This document shows, one piece after another, positions 32,601-43,934 of a stretch of 64,000 bases of DNA; within the stretch, counting starts at the first letter, position 1; the number at the start of each line of letters is the position of its first letter. The stretch covers positions 36,497 through 100,496 of the forward strand of contig NW_004798031.1 of NCBI RefSeq assembly GCF_000002075.1, in the 5' to 3' direction. The notes under the pieces are model-generated. The model saw only the letters and a list, made by a program, of their open reading frames with translations. It was not told the DNA's origin and ran no database searches. Made by a program: the position numbers and the translations under genes. The DNA comes from Aplysia californica. Lineage: Eukaryota; Mollusca; Gastropoda; Aplysiida; Aplysiidae.

Positions 32601-35600
32601 CCACTTTTAGGAGTATTTTCCTATATGTGGGTCATCCATATTTTGCCGACCTTTACAACACCAAAACTTTTTTATTTATGAACCGATTCTTAAAATTCAA
32701 AAAGTATAATTCTTAGAATTGAAAACCCTTTCTTAAGGTATTAAATTAAGAAACGGATAAAGCTAAAAATTAAATTTTAATTGGCATTGCTATGTCACGG
32801 TCCATCACTGAGTTGTAGTCTAATGAGAGACAATATGATAATATACACGTTTTGCCATGAATAGATTCCGAAAAAACCCACGAACAAGAAGAAAAAGAAA
32901 CAGATCACACAAGAACCGCCATCATTACCTGTGAGTCCCTGGCCCCAGGTTGTCTCATTGCTTTCCACTTGGAAGACGCATCATCCCGATACAAAGCATC
33001 GGTTCGACTGTCAGTCTCGGCCTCCTCCACACCATAGCAATGGTACTGATAATGTAAGGTACCTTTGGAGAAGAGAAGAAAGTAAAAAAAATTCAAGAGT
33101 AAGAATAATTCTACGCCCCTCTCAAATGACATTCAGTTGCGACTAGAAGCTACACTTTTTAATGAATCCACTAAATCTTTGGCTGTTTCATTTCAAATAC
33201 ATGTATGCAGTTGTTTGCATTTTGGGCTTCAAGGCTCAGCTCAGCCTAATGTTGTGTCCTTGGTAAAGGTACTTTACATGAATTTTCGTCACTTCACTAG
33301 TGGGAATGAGTAGCCCACTACAGCCAGTGTGTCCACCAAACTAGAAACCAGCCAGCAAAAAGTCATCTGTCATTTGTTTAAGTATCAATGAAAAATTTAA
33401 TGTCACAGTCGTAACCAACGACTTAAAATTAGCAGTCTTCGCATAAATCAAAGGTGTAAACGCATATTACCAATTATACTCATTAAAAAAGAAAAATATT
33501 CCCACCTTGCATTACTTAACCTTTGACCTGTTCACACATGCCTAAAATGAATAGACTGAATTGGCTCCTTCCGACAAAAAAAATTAAAAAATCTGGCCAT
33601 TTCTGCTTTGGTGGATCAGCAGCTAAAGACAGGGAAAAATCTTGTCAGCTTGTTTGTGTTTGAGAGCTTAATTGGTTGCTTGCACTGTACGATACTTCCC
33701 GGGCAGTTGAGAATTATTCCAGAGTGTTCTAGGGTCTTTTAGATATGGGCTATACTAATGAATTATTATTGTACAAAAAGACCTACTATAGGTTTTTTTC
33801 TCAAACAGGATGTTATCTACACAGATAGGGGCCAAAGATCTAGACCATGGATGCCAGTGTTTGGACAGCCCGATTCCTGAAAACCGACTCCCTGAATTCT
33901 TATATTCCTGCAAACTTATAACATGCCCCCCGCCTCCTAAAACCATCCCTTTAAAAAAAGAATGTTTAACAGAGACAAACAAATTAATTTGTTGTGCTTC
34001 TGAACTAATAAGGGAGGGGAGAAAAGGTCAATAAATACTTTTTTAACAAATCAGGGAATAAAATAAAAGACAAAAAAAAGGGGGGAATATAAGCTACTCA
34101 CCACAAATTTCTTCAGGTGATGTGCAGTATAATGAGAGAGGTGGGATGTTGTAAGATAAGAATGCTTCACAGGAAGGATGAAATACACCAACTTCAACTA
34201 TACATAATAAACACATGCCAAAGTGTCCTATCACTATTAAGTTCTCTGCGACGGTGAGATTCACATCGACACTATCACTTTTGTTGTGTAAACAAAACCA
34301 CCGGAAGCCAGACCGGAAACAAGAAGTGGGAGTTCAGCTTCTGGTCACGTCAGTGCCAGATTGGCCTCGAGAGGCCAAAATGATAAAAAGAAGGCCAAAA
34401 ATAATTTTTGCGGCACAAAAATAGCAATCAATCAATGCCTGCGAGATTCCAGCAAAGCTTGTTCGGACCATCAAAAATTCCGGGTTTGCCAGCAAAATCT
34501 GGTGATCTGGCATCCAAGATCAAGACAATAGTTTCATTCTACACCAGAAGAATCTTTAAAAATAATAGATAGCACAGAAGATCAGTGGTGGGAATGGCTA
34601 TAGTTAGACCAGAAAGTTTTTGGAGATAAATGAAGATTTGAAATTATAAATGTCATGCTGGAACAGATTATGATAACAGACGTCAAGAAATGGAGGCTAC
34701 ATGGCCAAAGAATGAGAGAATGAAAGATACATGGACAGGAGAAAAAATCACACAAAAATCTGCAGGTAAAATACCCCCCCCCCCAAAAAAAACAACAACC
34801 CCAAAACAACCAAAAACCCCAAAAAACAAACAACAAAACAAAACTCACGGTGTCCGCTATCACCGATAGACAAGGTGGTCCCGGCCAAGTTCCCAACGAG
34901 AAAGTCATCGTCGTCACACTCAAAGTCATCTTCATCCAACAAGTCCGCTGCCACGCAGGTCGTGTTATGCCAGACCTGTGTGTGTGTGCGTGTGTCGGGG
35001 GGAGAGGAAAATTCAGAGTTACGGCTTTGCAGCTTTCTTAATCTCCTCTTTTAACCATCCTGACAAAAAGCTCAGAACAAGTAACTATTTCAACACAATG
35101 AGAGCTATTCGAGAGACATGAACTTTGACCTACTATTCATCTCAAAGAGGACAGAATGGAAAGTCTTAAAAACTTTTAGCAAAAAATGTAAGGGCTGAAA
35201 CAGACTCAGACTTCTACTGTCCCCCGACGTTTCATACCAACAGAGACAACAACATATAAAATAGATAATTTCATATCAATTCTTCAAATAAAACTTTTTC
35301 AAGATATTTTGTGGGATAGTCAGTCTTATCAAGAGGAGAAGGCAGCGATATGTAAAAGAGTGACAAAACCAGCAAGCCCAAAGAGAACAACAAGCAGCAG
35401 CAACATACCCGATCAAGTAGATATTTTCTAAAAGTTTTAGTAAGAATTCAAGGCAACGCATTAAGGACATACAAATGCTGAAGATTAGAGGTGTTATAAG
35501 AGAGAAACAAACATAAAAAAAGAAGGAGGGATCAGGATGATAGATGTTTGATGGGAAAGAAGGAGCAAACCACATCAGAGCTTCCGCCAGAGCTTCCGCC

Positions 35601-38600
35601 AAGTAATTATCATATAAGTCATATATTGAACAACTGAATGGCAAAAAAGACTGGACTTTCTATGAAAGAAAAAGAGTCCTATTTGATGAACTGATAAGCA
35701 GAAGTGAAACATTTTTTTAATGAAAATTTCCATGGACAAACATACAGTCAAACCTGTGTAAGACGGCCACCCATTGTCAAGGAGAAAAGTGGCCGTATAA
35801 GACAGGTGGCCGTCTTAGGCAGGACTGATCAAGATGAAGAAAACAAACCATTCCCATCTGAGGTCCCAATCGAAAGTAGCCGCATTGTTGTTGTTTTTGT
35901 TGTTGTAGTTGGTTTGTATTTTGTTTGTAATTTTTACTTCGTTGCTGATTTTGCACAAGGGTGACAATAAAATGAAGTGTGTCAGACTAGGAAGACCGAG
36001 TGCCATGTTAAAACAAACACATGGGTCGCCACCACTCGGAGAACGAGCGACGCTTGTGTCACAAGTTCATGTTGATGTTCTTTGTTACTTTGTTACAGAC
36101 TGGGAAAACCACTCATCTCACTTACGATTTGTGTATGAGTTCTGGGCGGGGGCTTACGGGTTTTGAGGGATCACACACTTACCTCACTAGCTGCTGAAAA
36201 TAGGTAGCTATTGGTCAACAGAGGGGGGGGGGGGGGGGGGCTACGCAACACGATCGGTTGGAGGGACTACCTAACAACAACAACAGGTGATTGAATTATG
36301 ACGGCTCGCCCACAACGCCAGGGGCCAATGCACAATTTATGACAAAACGTAATGGAGTCACTAAGGTGGCCATATAAGACAGGTGTTATTGCTTAGTGTG
36401 ATAGGGGTTGTGTGTTAAAATATGGTGGCTGCGGCCATGTTGGACAGGTGCCCGTTTTACACTGTTAAATTATATAGAAAAAACACAAGGGGGAATAGGA
36501 AAGTGGCCGTTTGTACAGGTGGCCGTCAGGGCAGGTTTGACTGTACTTTGTTAACCCTATCCGTATACCCTGGGGTAATTTTGTACCCCCGCGGTTGTAT
36601 TCTTCACTTTTTAGAATACTTCTAGGGTGAAGATCTTTCTCAAACTTTCAGTATTTCTATAAAAAAATCATTTTGACTGACTGCTATGCAAGGCGTATGG
36701 AACAGATTAACAAGTAAATTTCCCTTTGGAAAGTGGTGGCACAGGGTTCCCCACGTCGTATGGATACAATAGTAAAACACAACATACGGATAGGGTTAAA
36801 GAAAACTTTAGAACTTAAAAGCAAAATATTTCTACATGAGGAATAAAAACCTGGTCCCAAAAACTCACATCCATCTCATGTCTGGTAGGTCTTCCTGAGT
36901 GAGAATCAGTAAACAGATCTTCTGATCCTTGCTCATTGTCATGGCCCTCCTGTCCGGAGGAGAAGTCAAACACTCCCATCATGCACGTGGATGACGAGTC
37001 CGAGCAGCTCCCGCCATTTTTGTCTTCCATCAGTTGAGAGGAAAGCTCAGAAAACAGAGACTGTTCTGGTGGACACGAACTGTATGAGCCTGAGTCGAGA
37101 ATGTGAGAGGACAGTTCAGAGAGTAACGACTTCTCGTTTGAATCGGGGCTTGTAATCATTCCACACTCCCCATCAGGCTCGGAGAATTCGTCTGTCGGAA
37201 GAGATAAACTGCGTTGGATGACGTCTTTCACCTGAAATGTAGGCCCAGATGATAGAGGCGGACCAACAACTAACACAGTGGCAGCTTCCTCACTGGCTAT
37301 GAGGGCCTTGCACAGATTTTCTTCCTGAGAAATAGCCACAGATGACAGAGTTTGGTCCTTCTCTTTCTTTACTGCTGGCTGACAAACTTCACTGTTATTT
37401 TCTGAGTAAGAGCTGAGAATGACACGAGACTTTTCCGACACCATTTTCTGTGGCATTTGATGCTTTGTGATAGATTTAGAGTAAAGAGTTTGCTTGCAGC
37501 CACTGCTGGGTCCAGTCTTATCTCCTGCTCTGTTTACATCTTCATCATCACTATCTCCTCCGATATTCTGATGGTGCCGCTTGCGAGACCCTTCCGTCAT
37601 GGACGATATGCTGCCGTCGCTAATATTTCTGCGATGGCGAAGAGGCAATGAGGATTCTGTGGCTATCGAAAGATGTGACAGCAAAGGAGGACTTTCATCA
37701 TTCCCAAGCTCGGGGCAGGAATCATTGAACTCCGCCAGCAAAGACTTTTCATTCATTCTCTGGTCAACATTTGAATTTTCGGCAGATGGATCAGACGGGG
37801 GGGAAGTATTACTGCACTCTATATCCTCTGGTGATCCTTTGGTCTTTTGATGACCACCATGGAATGTGGCTGGTTCTGGGGGGAGATTCTGAGAGATTAG
37901 AGATGGAACATTCTGGCTGTTCCTCTGATTTTTGCTGAGATCATTATGGTTTGCTTGGGCAGCTGGTCTGTCAAAGCTTCTTACATTCCCATGACCTTGG
38001 GTGAAAGCAATGTTTGGATATGGTGAGTAGTGGTACTGAATTTGATTTCTTCGCCGCAATTGTTCTTGAAGTTCCGAATTTGATTCTTGAAGTTCTTCCA
38101 CCTCATGGTTTTGCTTTAGAATCTGAAACATAAGAACAGATAACAGTAATTCTCCTTCATTGACTTACTTGAAAATTCAGAGCAAGACAAACAAGAAACA
38201 GAAAAAGACCATAAGAACAACCTTCTATTAAAATGAAATTTAAAAACTCCCCCACAGCAATTGACATTTTACATGAAAAAAACCCCAGCAATTAAATATG
38301 TTTAAAAAAACTGTTCCTTTAAGAAAGAAAAAATACAATAGAAGCCCACTCTTCAGCAATTTTTATATTATTTACTGTAACTCCCTCAAAAGTACCACCT
38401 CAAACAAAAGCTGAAAAACAATAACAGTCCGAGCCGGCTTTAAGCACGCCGGCATAAAGCACGTTTCGGACTCAAGCACGCTAAACGGCTGTTACCGAAT
38501 TTTTGCTATATAAATTACACGCTTTTAAGCACGGTAACTCGGCTTCTGGCACGCTTCATTTACAAGACAGTCAATACTTTCATGATGACCCATCGTACTT

Positions 38601-41600
38601 CGAACAGTCTACATCAAGGCAGTGGAGTGACAGGGTTCCTGCTATGAACTTCCCACCAAATTCAAGGAGATTTCAAGGAAAATTTTTAAAATTCAAGGAG
38701 ATTTGGTCAAGAAATTCATGACGAAAGCCTACATTTGTCCGAAAGGAACCATATCATAGTTTCAATTTTCTTACAAACACTGTTCCCAGGGTGACTGCCA
38801 ACCTGGTTTCTCAATTTTCCAGGGGGTTGGGGGGGCTCATCCATTCTCCAGGGGCATGTTACATAACAACGACAGTGCATGCTTCATTATATATTATATA
38901 TAATATATACACACACACACACGTGCGCACGCACGCATGTAGGTACATTATATCCAGTCAACAACATGATGTCAGTGTGGCACTGGGACACTGAGACTCA
39001 GGTATTTCAGTCTGTTCTTAACTTATTTATATTTTCCCCTCATCATATTCGCCTATATTTACTATATAAAAATGAATCTTGCTTTGAGCCTGAGAAAATG
39101 CCTACAACCAGAAAATACACTGTCAAGAACCAGTCTCTAACTCAAAATAGAGTAATAAAATGAATGGCTCAAGTAGACCTATTCAGTGTGAGAGGTGTAA
39201 GAACTGTGGGAGGGCAAGATGCAGTGACACTGAAAATCTGCGAATCTTGAACAGAAAGCTAAAATATAGAATATATATACAATACATATAATTTACTATC
39301 ACCTACCCAATGAAACGGGAACCCTTTAGTTACAAACACACGGCTTACAAGGTTAGCACCAACGCGCCCTTTGCAGAGAGCTCTAGACAGTAGTAATCAA
39401 AATTCTGAAAAGTAAAATCTGCTTCCAAGTTTAGTTTTTGTCAACTGGTGTTGCCTTTAACTCCCCCCCCAACCCCCTGTTCGTCTTTAAAAAAAAATCA
39501 ATAATCCCCCCTTCCGGAGTCCTATACTTCGCAGCGCTCAGACTTTGCATGAACTTTGGTGACCTCAACCATCGCCGATACTCACGATGTAACGAAAACG
39601 CACAGGTTCAATGACCGTGATGATGGCGAGCCCGACAAGAAGCTTATATAACTTTCTTTTTCTTTTCACAAGTGACAGCACAGGACAAACGATTTATTTT
39701 CATGGCGACACAGCGTTTGTAATGCAGAACAAATGTGGCACTATCAGACTACTAGATAGGCCCCACCGTCAAATTTCTGGGTGGTAACGAAAGCGAAAGT
39801 AGATCTTGATTTTCCCGATCAAGCTTCAGTATCGCACGTACACTTCCACCTGTTGCCGCCATAACCGCGCGTGCGCGTGTAACATACTCTCAGGCCGGGA
39901 AAGGCCGAATAAATATTATATCACAATCGCGACTGGCAAAAATGAACTCAAGGACATCATCGGATTTGGTTTTCAATATTCGAGAACGTTTATGTATTTT
40001 CCCGGGTCTTTCACGCGGCAATTTACCTATTTCTTCAAATTCCCGTTGCATTCTGGGTCTCGGCGATTTTTTTCAAATTCCTGGGTAATTCCAGGGAATC
40101 CCGAGGCCTGGCAGTTACCCAGTACACCTTTTCCGGTCCGGTCTGTCAAAATTCAAGGAGTTTTCAAGGAGATTTTTCCTTGAATGCAAATTCAAGGAGT
40201 TTTCAAGGAGATTTTTCCTTGAATGCAAATTCAAGCAAATTTCAAGGACTCCTTGAATTCAAGGAGGCTGCGGGAACCCTGGAGAGAGTTAAGAGAAACA
40301 CGAAGAACGCAAGTGAGGAGACACACACACACATACACACACTGACGGAAAGGAAGGCAGAGAGATGCACACAGCCACACGAGCGGACATAGGATCTCGC
40401 CTAGGGCAAAGCTACACAAAGACAAAAAAAATTTTTTTTAAATTGAAAAAATACAAAGACAGTCGGGTAAATAAGAAAGGGAGGCTGGCTGCGATTTCAC
40501 CTTTGACCCTCGCTATCCATTAATCCAGATTGTGTATTACGCGCGAGGTGGGATGAAAGCTCTGGTCGTCTAAATTAAGTTTTCATTTCCGATTCGACCA
40601 CAACAAAAACAAACAAGCAAACAAAAACTACAAATGTACCATGGCGGGTAAAAATAACAGTGCACACTTTTGTGGGACCGCTATAGCCAAGGCCTACTAA
40701 CAAACAAAGGGAAATAGCACAGGAAATTTTCTACCCGAAAATCTCTTGATTATGTCTACTTCGCACTCCAGCACGTTTCGGCATTAAGCACGCTTACGCT
40801 TTCTCCTGATGAACGTGCTTAAAGCCGGCATGGACTGTATAGACTATGTAAAAATATTAACACAACTGAGCAAAAATTGTAGTCATACTTTGAAGTATGC
40901 TTCCTGACACAACAACTTAACATAAACAACATTATAAAGGGAGAAAAATAAAATGGTCTGAGTCAAAAAGAAAGGCAGTAAATTTTACAAACTTTGGAAA
41001 ATATAACCTTACATACAAACTCTATGACTGCGATTTATCAAACTGCGAATCTGACACTGCAGCCCCCCCCCCCCCCTCCATCCACACACATAGGATAAAA
41101 GACCCCCGAGGACTAACCTGCTCATCCCGTGAAGCCAACTCTAGTTCTAAAGCCTGTAACTTCTCATGCGCTGCCTCCAGAGCGTTTGTCAGTGAGTCTC
41201 GTTCTCCTTCCATGTCAATCATTTTTTGATTTGCCTCCCTCAGCTTTTCACTGAGATACTCCACCTTTGACGGACAAAAGAAAAAAAGGAAGCATCGTCC
41301 ACCAATGAGCGACAAAAGCTAAATCAAGTCATCAACGTGGTCTTTGAAACATATAATACTTCTGTGATACAACAATACAATAGATTATAATAATCCCAAC
41401 TTTAGTTCAACCCACTTTGCACTGCTGGAAATCTACAGGTAACAAGAAAAACCTTTAGACAAACCAACACTGTAATAAAGAAAAATAATATTAACTATGT
41501 GACTTCTTTTTACAAATCCATACTATAAATAAAGGGTTGGCAGTACTAGTTTCCATATTTAATACAACTTCCCACTACCTTCTTAAACTCCAAAAACAAA

Positions 41601-43763
41601 CTGGCGTGAAAGAGACTAAACAAAATGTGACTATAAAACATCTTACAGTCTTTTCACCCGTAACTCTTTCTCTGCCCATTACCAATATATCAGCAGCGCG
41701 ACAGCACCATTTTCGCCCATTACTGATACATCGGCACAGGCTATACCCAAACTTTATTTAGTTTGTAAATACTTGATCCATATTTTTTAGTTTTGATATA
41801 AACAAAATCTCAAAAGTAGAAACTTCCTGCAACGAAATATAGTGTCTATAACTACGGCAGTGGGTGGAAATTGAAATTGTTGAAGTATTTTGTGTGGTGT
41901 GTTTGTGAAAGCAAAACACGAAAGATGATCACACCCATTTCTAGTTCTAGTTATGTTTTCTTGGCCTGGTAGTAAACAACCCTCTAGGCATATAACTTGT
42001 CAAACAGACTAGGGAATTTTTCTTTAGTAAACTTGGGGACAAAGATAATATTGTCTTAGAATCCTTAGCTTTAGATTCTGATTCGGCAGATGATTGAATC
42101 GAGAGTGAAAAGCGTGAAAGACATAATTCGTAGGTCTAAATCTATAGTGAAAGCAAAGAGGATAGATGGAGATAGGGAAGTAAGTGAATATGCTTGGAAA
42201 TGAAAAGGAAATTAGAAAGCCAAGAGAAGTGAAAATCAGAGGATAATGACCTAGATCTCTGTCTAAATCTAAACTTGGACAAGCAAGTGCAACTCAGGCA
42301 ATTTCTGATTCATTACAACTTTTGGTATTGTCACAGTGATGTTACAAAATTGACCATAAAATCTCCTAGAATTGCACAATTCCATACCCTTTTGCATGAA
42401 CATGCAGGGAATTGTAATTGAATGTAACATTCATTTTATGAATGTAGGAATCTTTTTTTGAAATACAAATTTTATTATTTATATTCAAAGTCGGAAATTT
42501 AGTCTGTCTTTTTATTAGCTCTAATGTGATGGACGTTCTCCAACAAGTATCAATTACGTCCTTTGCCTAATCAAATATTTTTAAAAGCATTTCAATGCTA
42601 CGTTTTATTACCTTTCAAAATATGTATGACACTACCTACATTATTTCATTTCACTTATGAAAATCCTTCCCGAACATACACACCTATCATTCACGATTGG
42701 AGGCACAGAGAAAATCGGTGAGAGCTGGTATAAAAATGGGCAGAGAATGAGTTAAGTAGCTCAATTAAACTACACACGTTTATTCTTTGGAAAAATTAAA
42801 GGAACCTCACCTGCTCTCTCAACATAGCAATATGGTCAATCTGATCCTGTATTGTGGCCACACTTGTCTCATTCTGCTCTTTCTGCCTACTCAGTTCTTT
42901 CTGAAGCTCTTCCTCTTTGGCCGAGACCTGGCGCATCTGCTCCATCAGGTAATCCGTATTCTGTTGAGCTTCACGCAGTGACCTTGACCTTTCTCTTTCA
43001 CTCGACTCAATCTGATCAGAGTTGCGAAGTTGTTTCCGCAATGAGGCCACGTCATCTTGCAAGTCTTTCACAGTGTTCTGGTGTTGGGTACCTGCCTTCT
43101 CAAGCTCCAGATGAAGGTCATACTTCTCTTGCTGTAAAATCTGTTAAAACGAGACCCACAAATTTTTTTTTTTAAATAAAAAAATAAAATTTACAACCAC
43201 AAATACTGGAGATTAATTGAAGAGAGGTATGAATATACCAAAAGTGAACAGTTTGCTTTGATCAACTTTACATTAATCATTAGCTGACAGAAACAAGCGG
43301 CCGATACAAATTCCTCATCAAACTTTATTTCTTATTGTCAACTTTGAAATGACAACTACTGGGTAGTAGTACCTCTAACACACAATTAAAAGTTAACATA
43401 AAATCGAGAAAATGTCCACTAGGAAATTCCAGTCATTAGCATTACAATATTGCTAATCTATCTATGATGCATTGCCATTGTGTATTAGACCCGTTAAAGT
43501 TCTGAATCTGAAAAGCTCACCTCTATCTTTCGAGAGAAATCCTCAACCATCTGATCATAGCGAGTCTGCAGCTCTTGATTTGAGTCCAGCAGAGCCTTCC
43601 CCAATTCAGCAGCCAAGATCAGGTCACGTTCTTTGTGAGCCAGCTGAGCATAGACGTCGCTGGTTTCTTCTTCCAGACATTCCCCTTCGGACGTCTCATA
43701 CCCAGCACTGCTGTCCTCCATAGAGCTGGGTTCCTTTACCTCCTTATTCACAGATTCAGCCAT
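29699..43763 (-). CDS. BICD-related dynein/dynactin cargo adapter (BICDL/BICDR-like)
   Basis: Eight coding exons on the minus strand join in phase: 43763-43521, 43140-42811, 41264-41118, 38122-36869, 34975-34849, 33062-32929, 30841-30659 and 29878-29699 (TAA). They predict about 865 aa. Residues 1-40 are acidic. Residues ~35-270 form a coiled coil opening with KERDLILAAELGKALLDSNQ, close to the BICDR1 CC1 region and carrying the AAxxG CC1 box that binds dynein light intermediate chain. The fourth exon (418 aa, residues 241-658) leaves the coiled coil for a Ser/Asp-rich, probably disordered region with three SL[LF]xE[FL] Spindly-like motifs, the type that contacts the dynactin pointed end. The exons that follow add an acidic DEDDFECDDDD stretch and a short helical segment (LACVQLRELVQKV...DLLDLIEQMRLCID). 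CDR2/centrocortin and HAP1/TRAK are related alternatives, but the LAAELGKALL block and coiled-coil length fit BICDR best. Vertebrate BICDL1 lacks so long a fourth-exon insert. Introns hold many DNA transposons, yet exons are undamaged. Confidence 0.82.
29945..30075 (+). repeat. SINE-like dispersed repeat, copy 4
   Basis: GAGTTTTACGGCACTTGAAG, GGTCATAGAAGTGCC, GATTAGAGGTGTTGC and CAATAGAAGTTTGATATAG match the family order. It lies in the last intron of the BICDL-like gene, antisense to it. Confidence 0.65.
30291..30528. repeat. Intronic foldback: ~105-bp arms
   Basis: The left arm starts GTTCAGTTCAAGAAACC and the right arm ends GGTTTCTTGAACTGAACTG. Inner parts pair as GCAGATCTTTCTCTGTCACA with its exact complement, then ATGTGAGGATC with GATCCTCACAT. 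The loop is about 25 bases. Transcribed with the BICDL-like pre-mRNA it would form a long hairpin 130 bases downstream of the 30841-30659 exon. Confidence 0.85.
31392..32032. mobile_element. 641-bp TTAA-flanked piggyBac-like MITE
   Basis: TTAA|CACATTACACCCTAA at the left and TTAGGGTGTAATGTG|TTAA at the right: exact 15-bp inverted ends with TTAA duplicates (31388-31391, 32033-32036). On the minus strand it holds a short acidic stretch (YDKSDDSDFDENVVARVWGD), like the transposase N-termini of this superfamily. It is intronic in the BICDL-like gene. Confidence 0.85.
32184..32792 (-). mobile_element. TAGCAATGCCAAT-ended element, copy A (short)
   Basis: Ends TAGCAATGCCAAT and ATTGGCATTGCTA. The flanks CGTCACG and TGTCACG are a 7-bp duplication with one CpG-type change. 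Most of its length aligns, inverted, with the left 500 bases of the copy at 56159, for example CATATAGGAAAATACTCCTA. It lies in a BICDL-like intron. Confidence 0.88.
35436..35600 (+). repeat. SINE-like dispersed repeat, copy 5
   Basis: AGATTAGAGGTGTTATAAGA, GATGATAGATGTTTGATGGG and GGAGCAAACCACATCAGAGC match the family. The head is diverged. The end GAGCTTCCGCC is duplicated in tandem (35579-35598). Confidence 0.65.
35745..36543 (+). mobile_element. 799-bp Tigger/pogo-like element
   Basis: TA|CAGTCAAACCTGTGTAAGAC at the left, GGCAGGTTTGACTG|TA at the right, with TA duplicated (35743-35744, 36544-36545). AAGACGGCCAC / GTGGCCGT motifs repeat near both ends. A G-homopolymer lies at 36223-36240. 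The 1-305 copy is the same family. No transposase is present. Intronic. Confidence 0.88.
36555..36795 (+). mobile_element. 241-bp piggyBac-like MITE
   Basis: TTAA|CCCTATCCGTATACCC to ACATACGGATAGGG|TTAA, with TTAA at 36551-36554 and 36796-36799. It is the same family as 16056-16279, inverted. It begins six bases after the TA that closes the preceding Tigger-like element. Confidence 0.92.
37043..37744 (-). other. Three Spindly-like motifs in the BICDL-like protein
   Basis: SLLAEF (codons 37744-37727, residues ~367-372), SLLSEL (37129-37112, ~572-577) and SLFSEL (37060-37043, ~595-600). Each follows E-K or E-Q and precedes a polar run. The consensus L[FLA]xE matches the dynactin pointed-end binding motif of Spindly and BICDR proteins. 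Binding is inferred from the motif only. Confidence 0.65.
38425..40837. mobile_element. Tigger/pogo-like element carrying a hAT-like insertion
   Basis: CAGTCCGAGCCGGCTTTAAG at the left and CTTAAAGCCGGCATGGACTG at the right. AAGCACG motifs repeat at both ends. TA follows the right end, while the left neighbour is AA, so the target duplication is imperfect. Most of the interior is another element (38631-40281). Intronic. Confidence 0.75.
38631..40281. mobile_element. hAT-like element with CAGGGTTCC ends
   Basis: CAGGGTTCCTGC at the left and GCGGGAACCCTG at the right. TTCAAGGAG motifs repeat on both strands near the ends, including a 39-bp tandem pair at 40151-40230. No convincing 8-bp duplication and no transposase. 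A TA/CA/CG microsatellite lies at 38885-38940. Confidence 0.6.
41664..42751. mobile_element. TTAA-type piggyBac-like element, 1.09 kb
   Basis: CTCTTTCTCTGCCCAT at the left (preceded by GTAA, probably a changed TTAA) and ATGGGCAGAGAATGAG|TTAA at the right (42752-42755). The interior is AT-rich with scattered acidic codon runs but no catalytic region. It lies in the BICDL-like intron between 41265 and 42810. Confidence 0.7.
43599..43613 (-). other. CC1 box (AAELG) of the BICDL-like adapter
   Basis: Codons for residues 51-55 read AAELG inside the first coding exon. AAxxG is the dynein light-intermediate-chain contact of BICD-family coiled coils. The predicted start ATG lies 150 bases upstream. 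Confidence 0.75.
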
Positions 43764-43934
43764 GGCTAGATAATTTGGATGTAGCCCTCTCAGTTTACAT
43801 CATGATCCATATTCTTACGCATGATGCCTAAAGGGTGGTATGCAAAGACTGATAAAAACTGTAAGATACAACTTTCGCCAAACTCCTTACTTCACATGTT
43901 ATCTTGACAGGACTTCAGTTTCTTGCGTCTCTTC
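43764..43934 (-). other. 5' UTR part of the first coding exon, BICDL-like gene
   Basis: Upstream of the ATG (43763-43761) the minus strand reaches a good acceptor, TTTGTCAG, at 43935-43936. The start codon therefore sits in an exon with a spliced 5' leader. The leader exon(s) and promoter lie further upstream (above 43934) and could not be located. Confidence 0.6.

Noticed and set aside
34582-34954. 117-aa minus frame overlapping the fifth BICDL-like coding exon
   Set aside because: It is a shifted-frame shadow; the real exon (34975-34849) fits the gene's phase.
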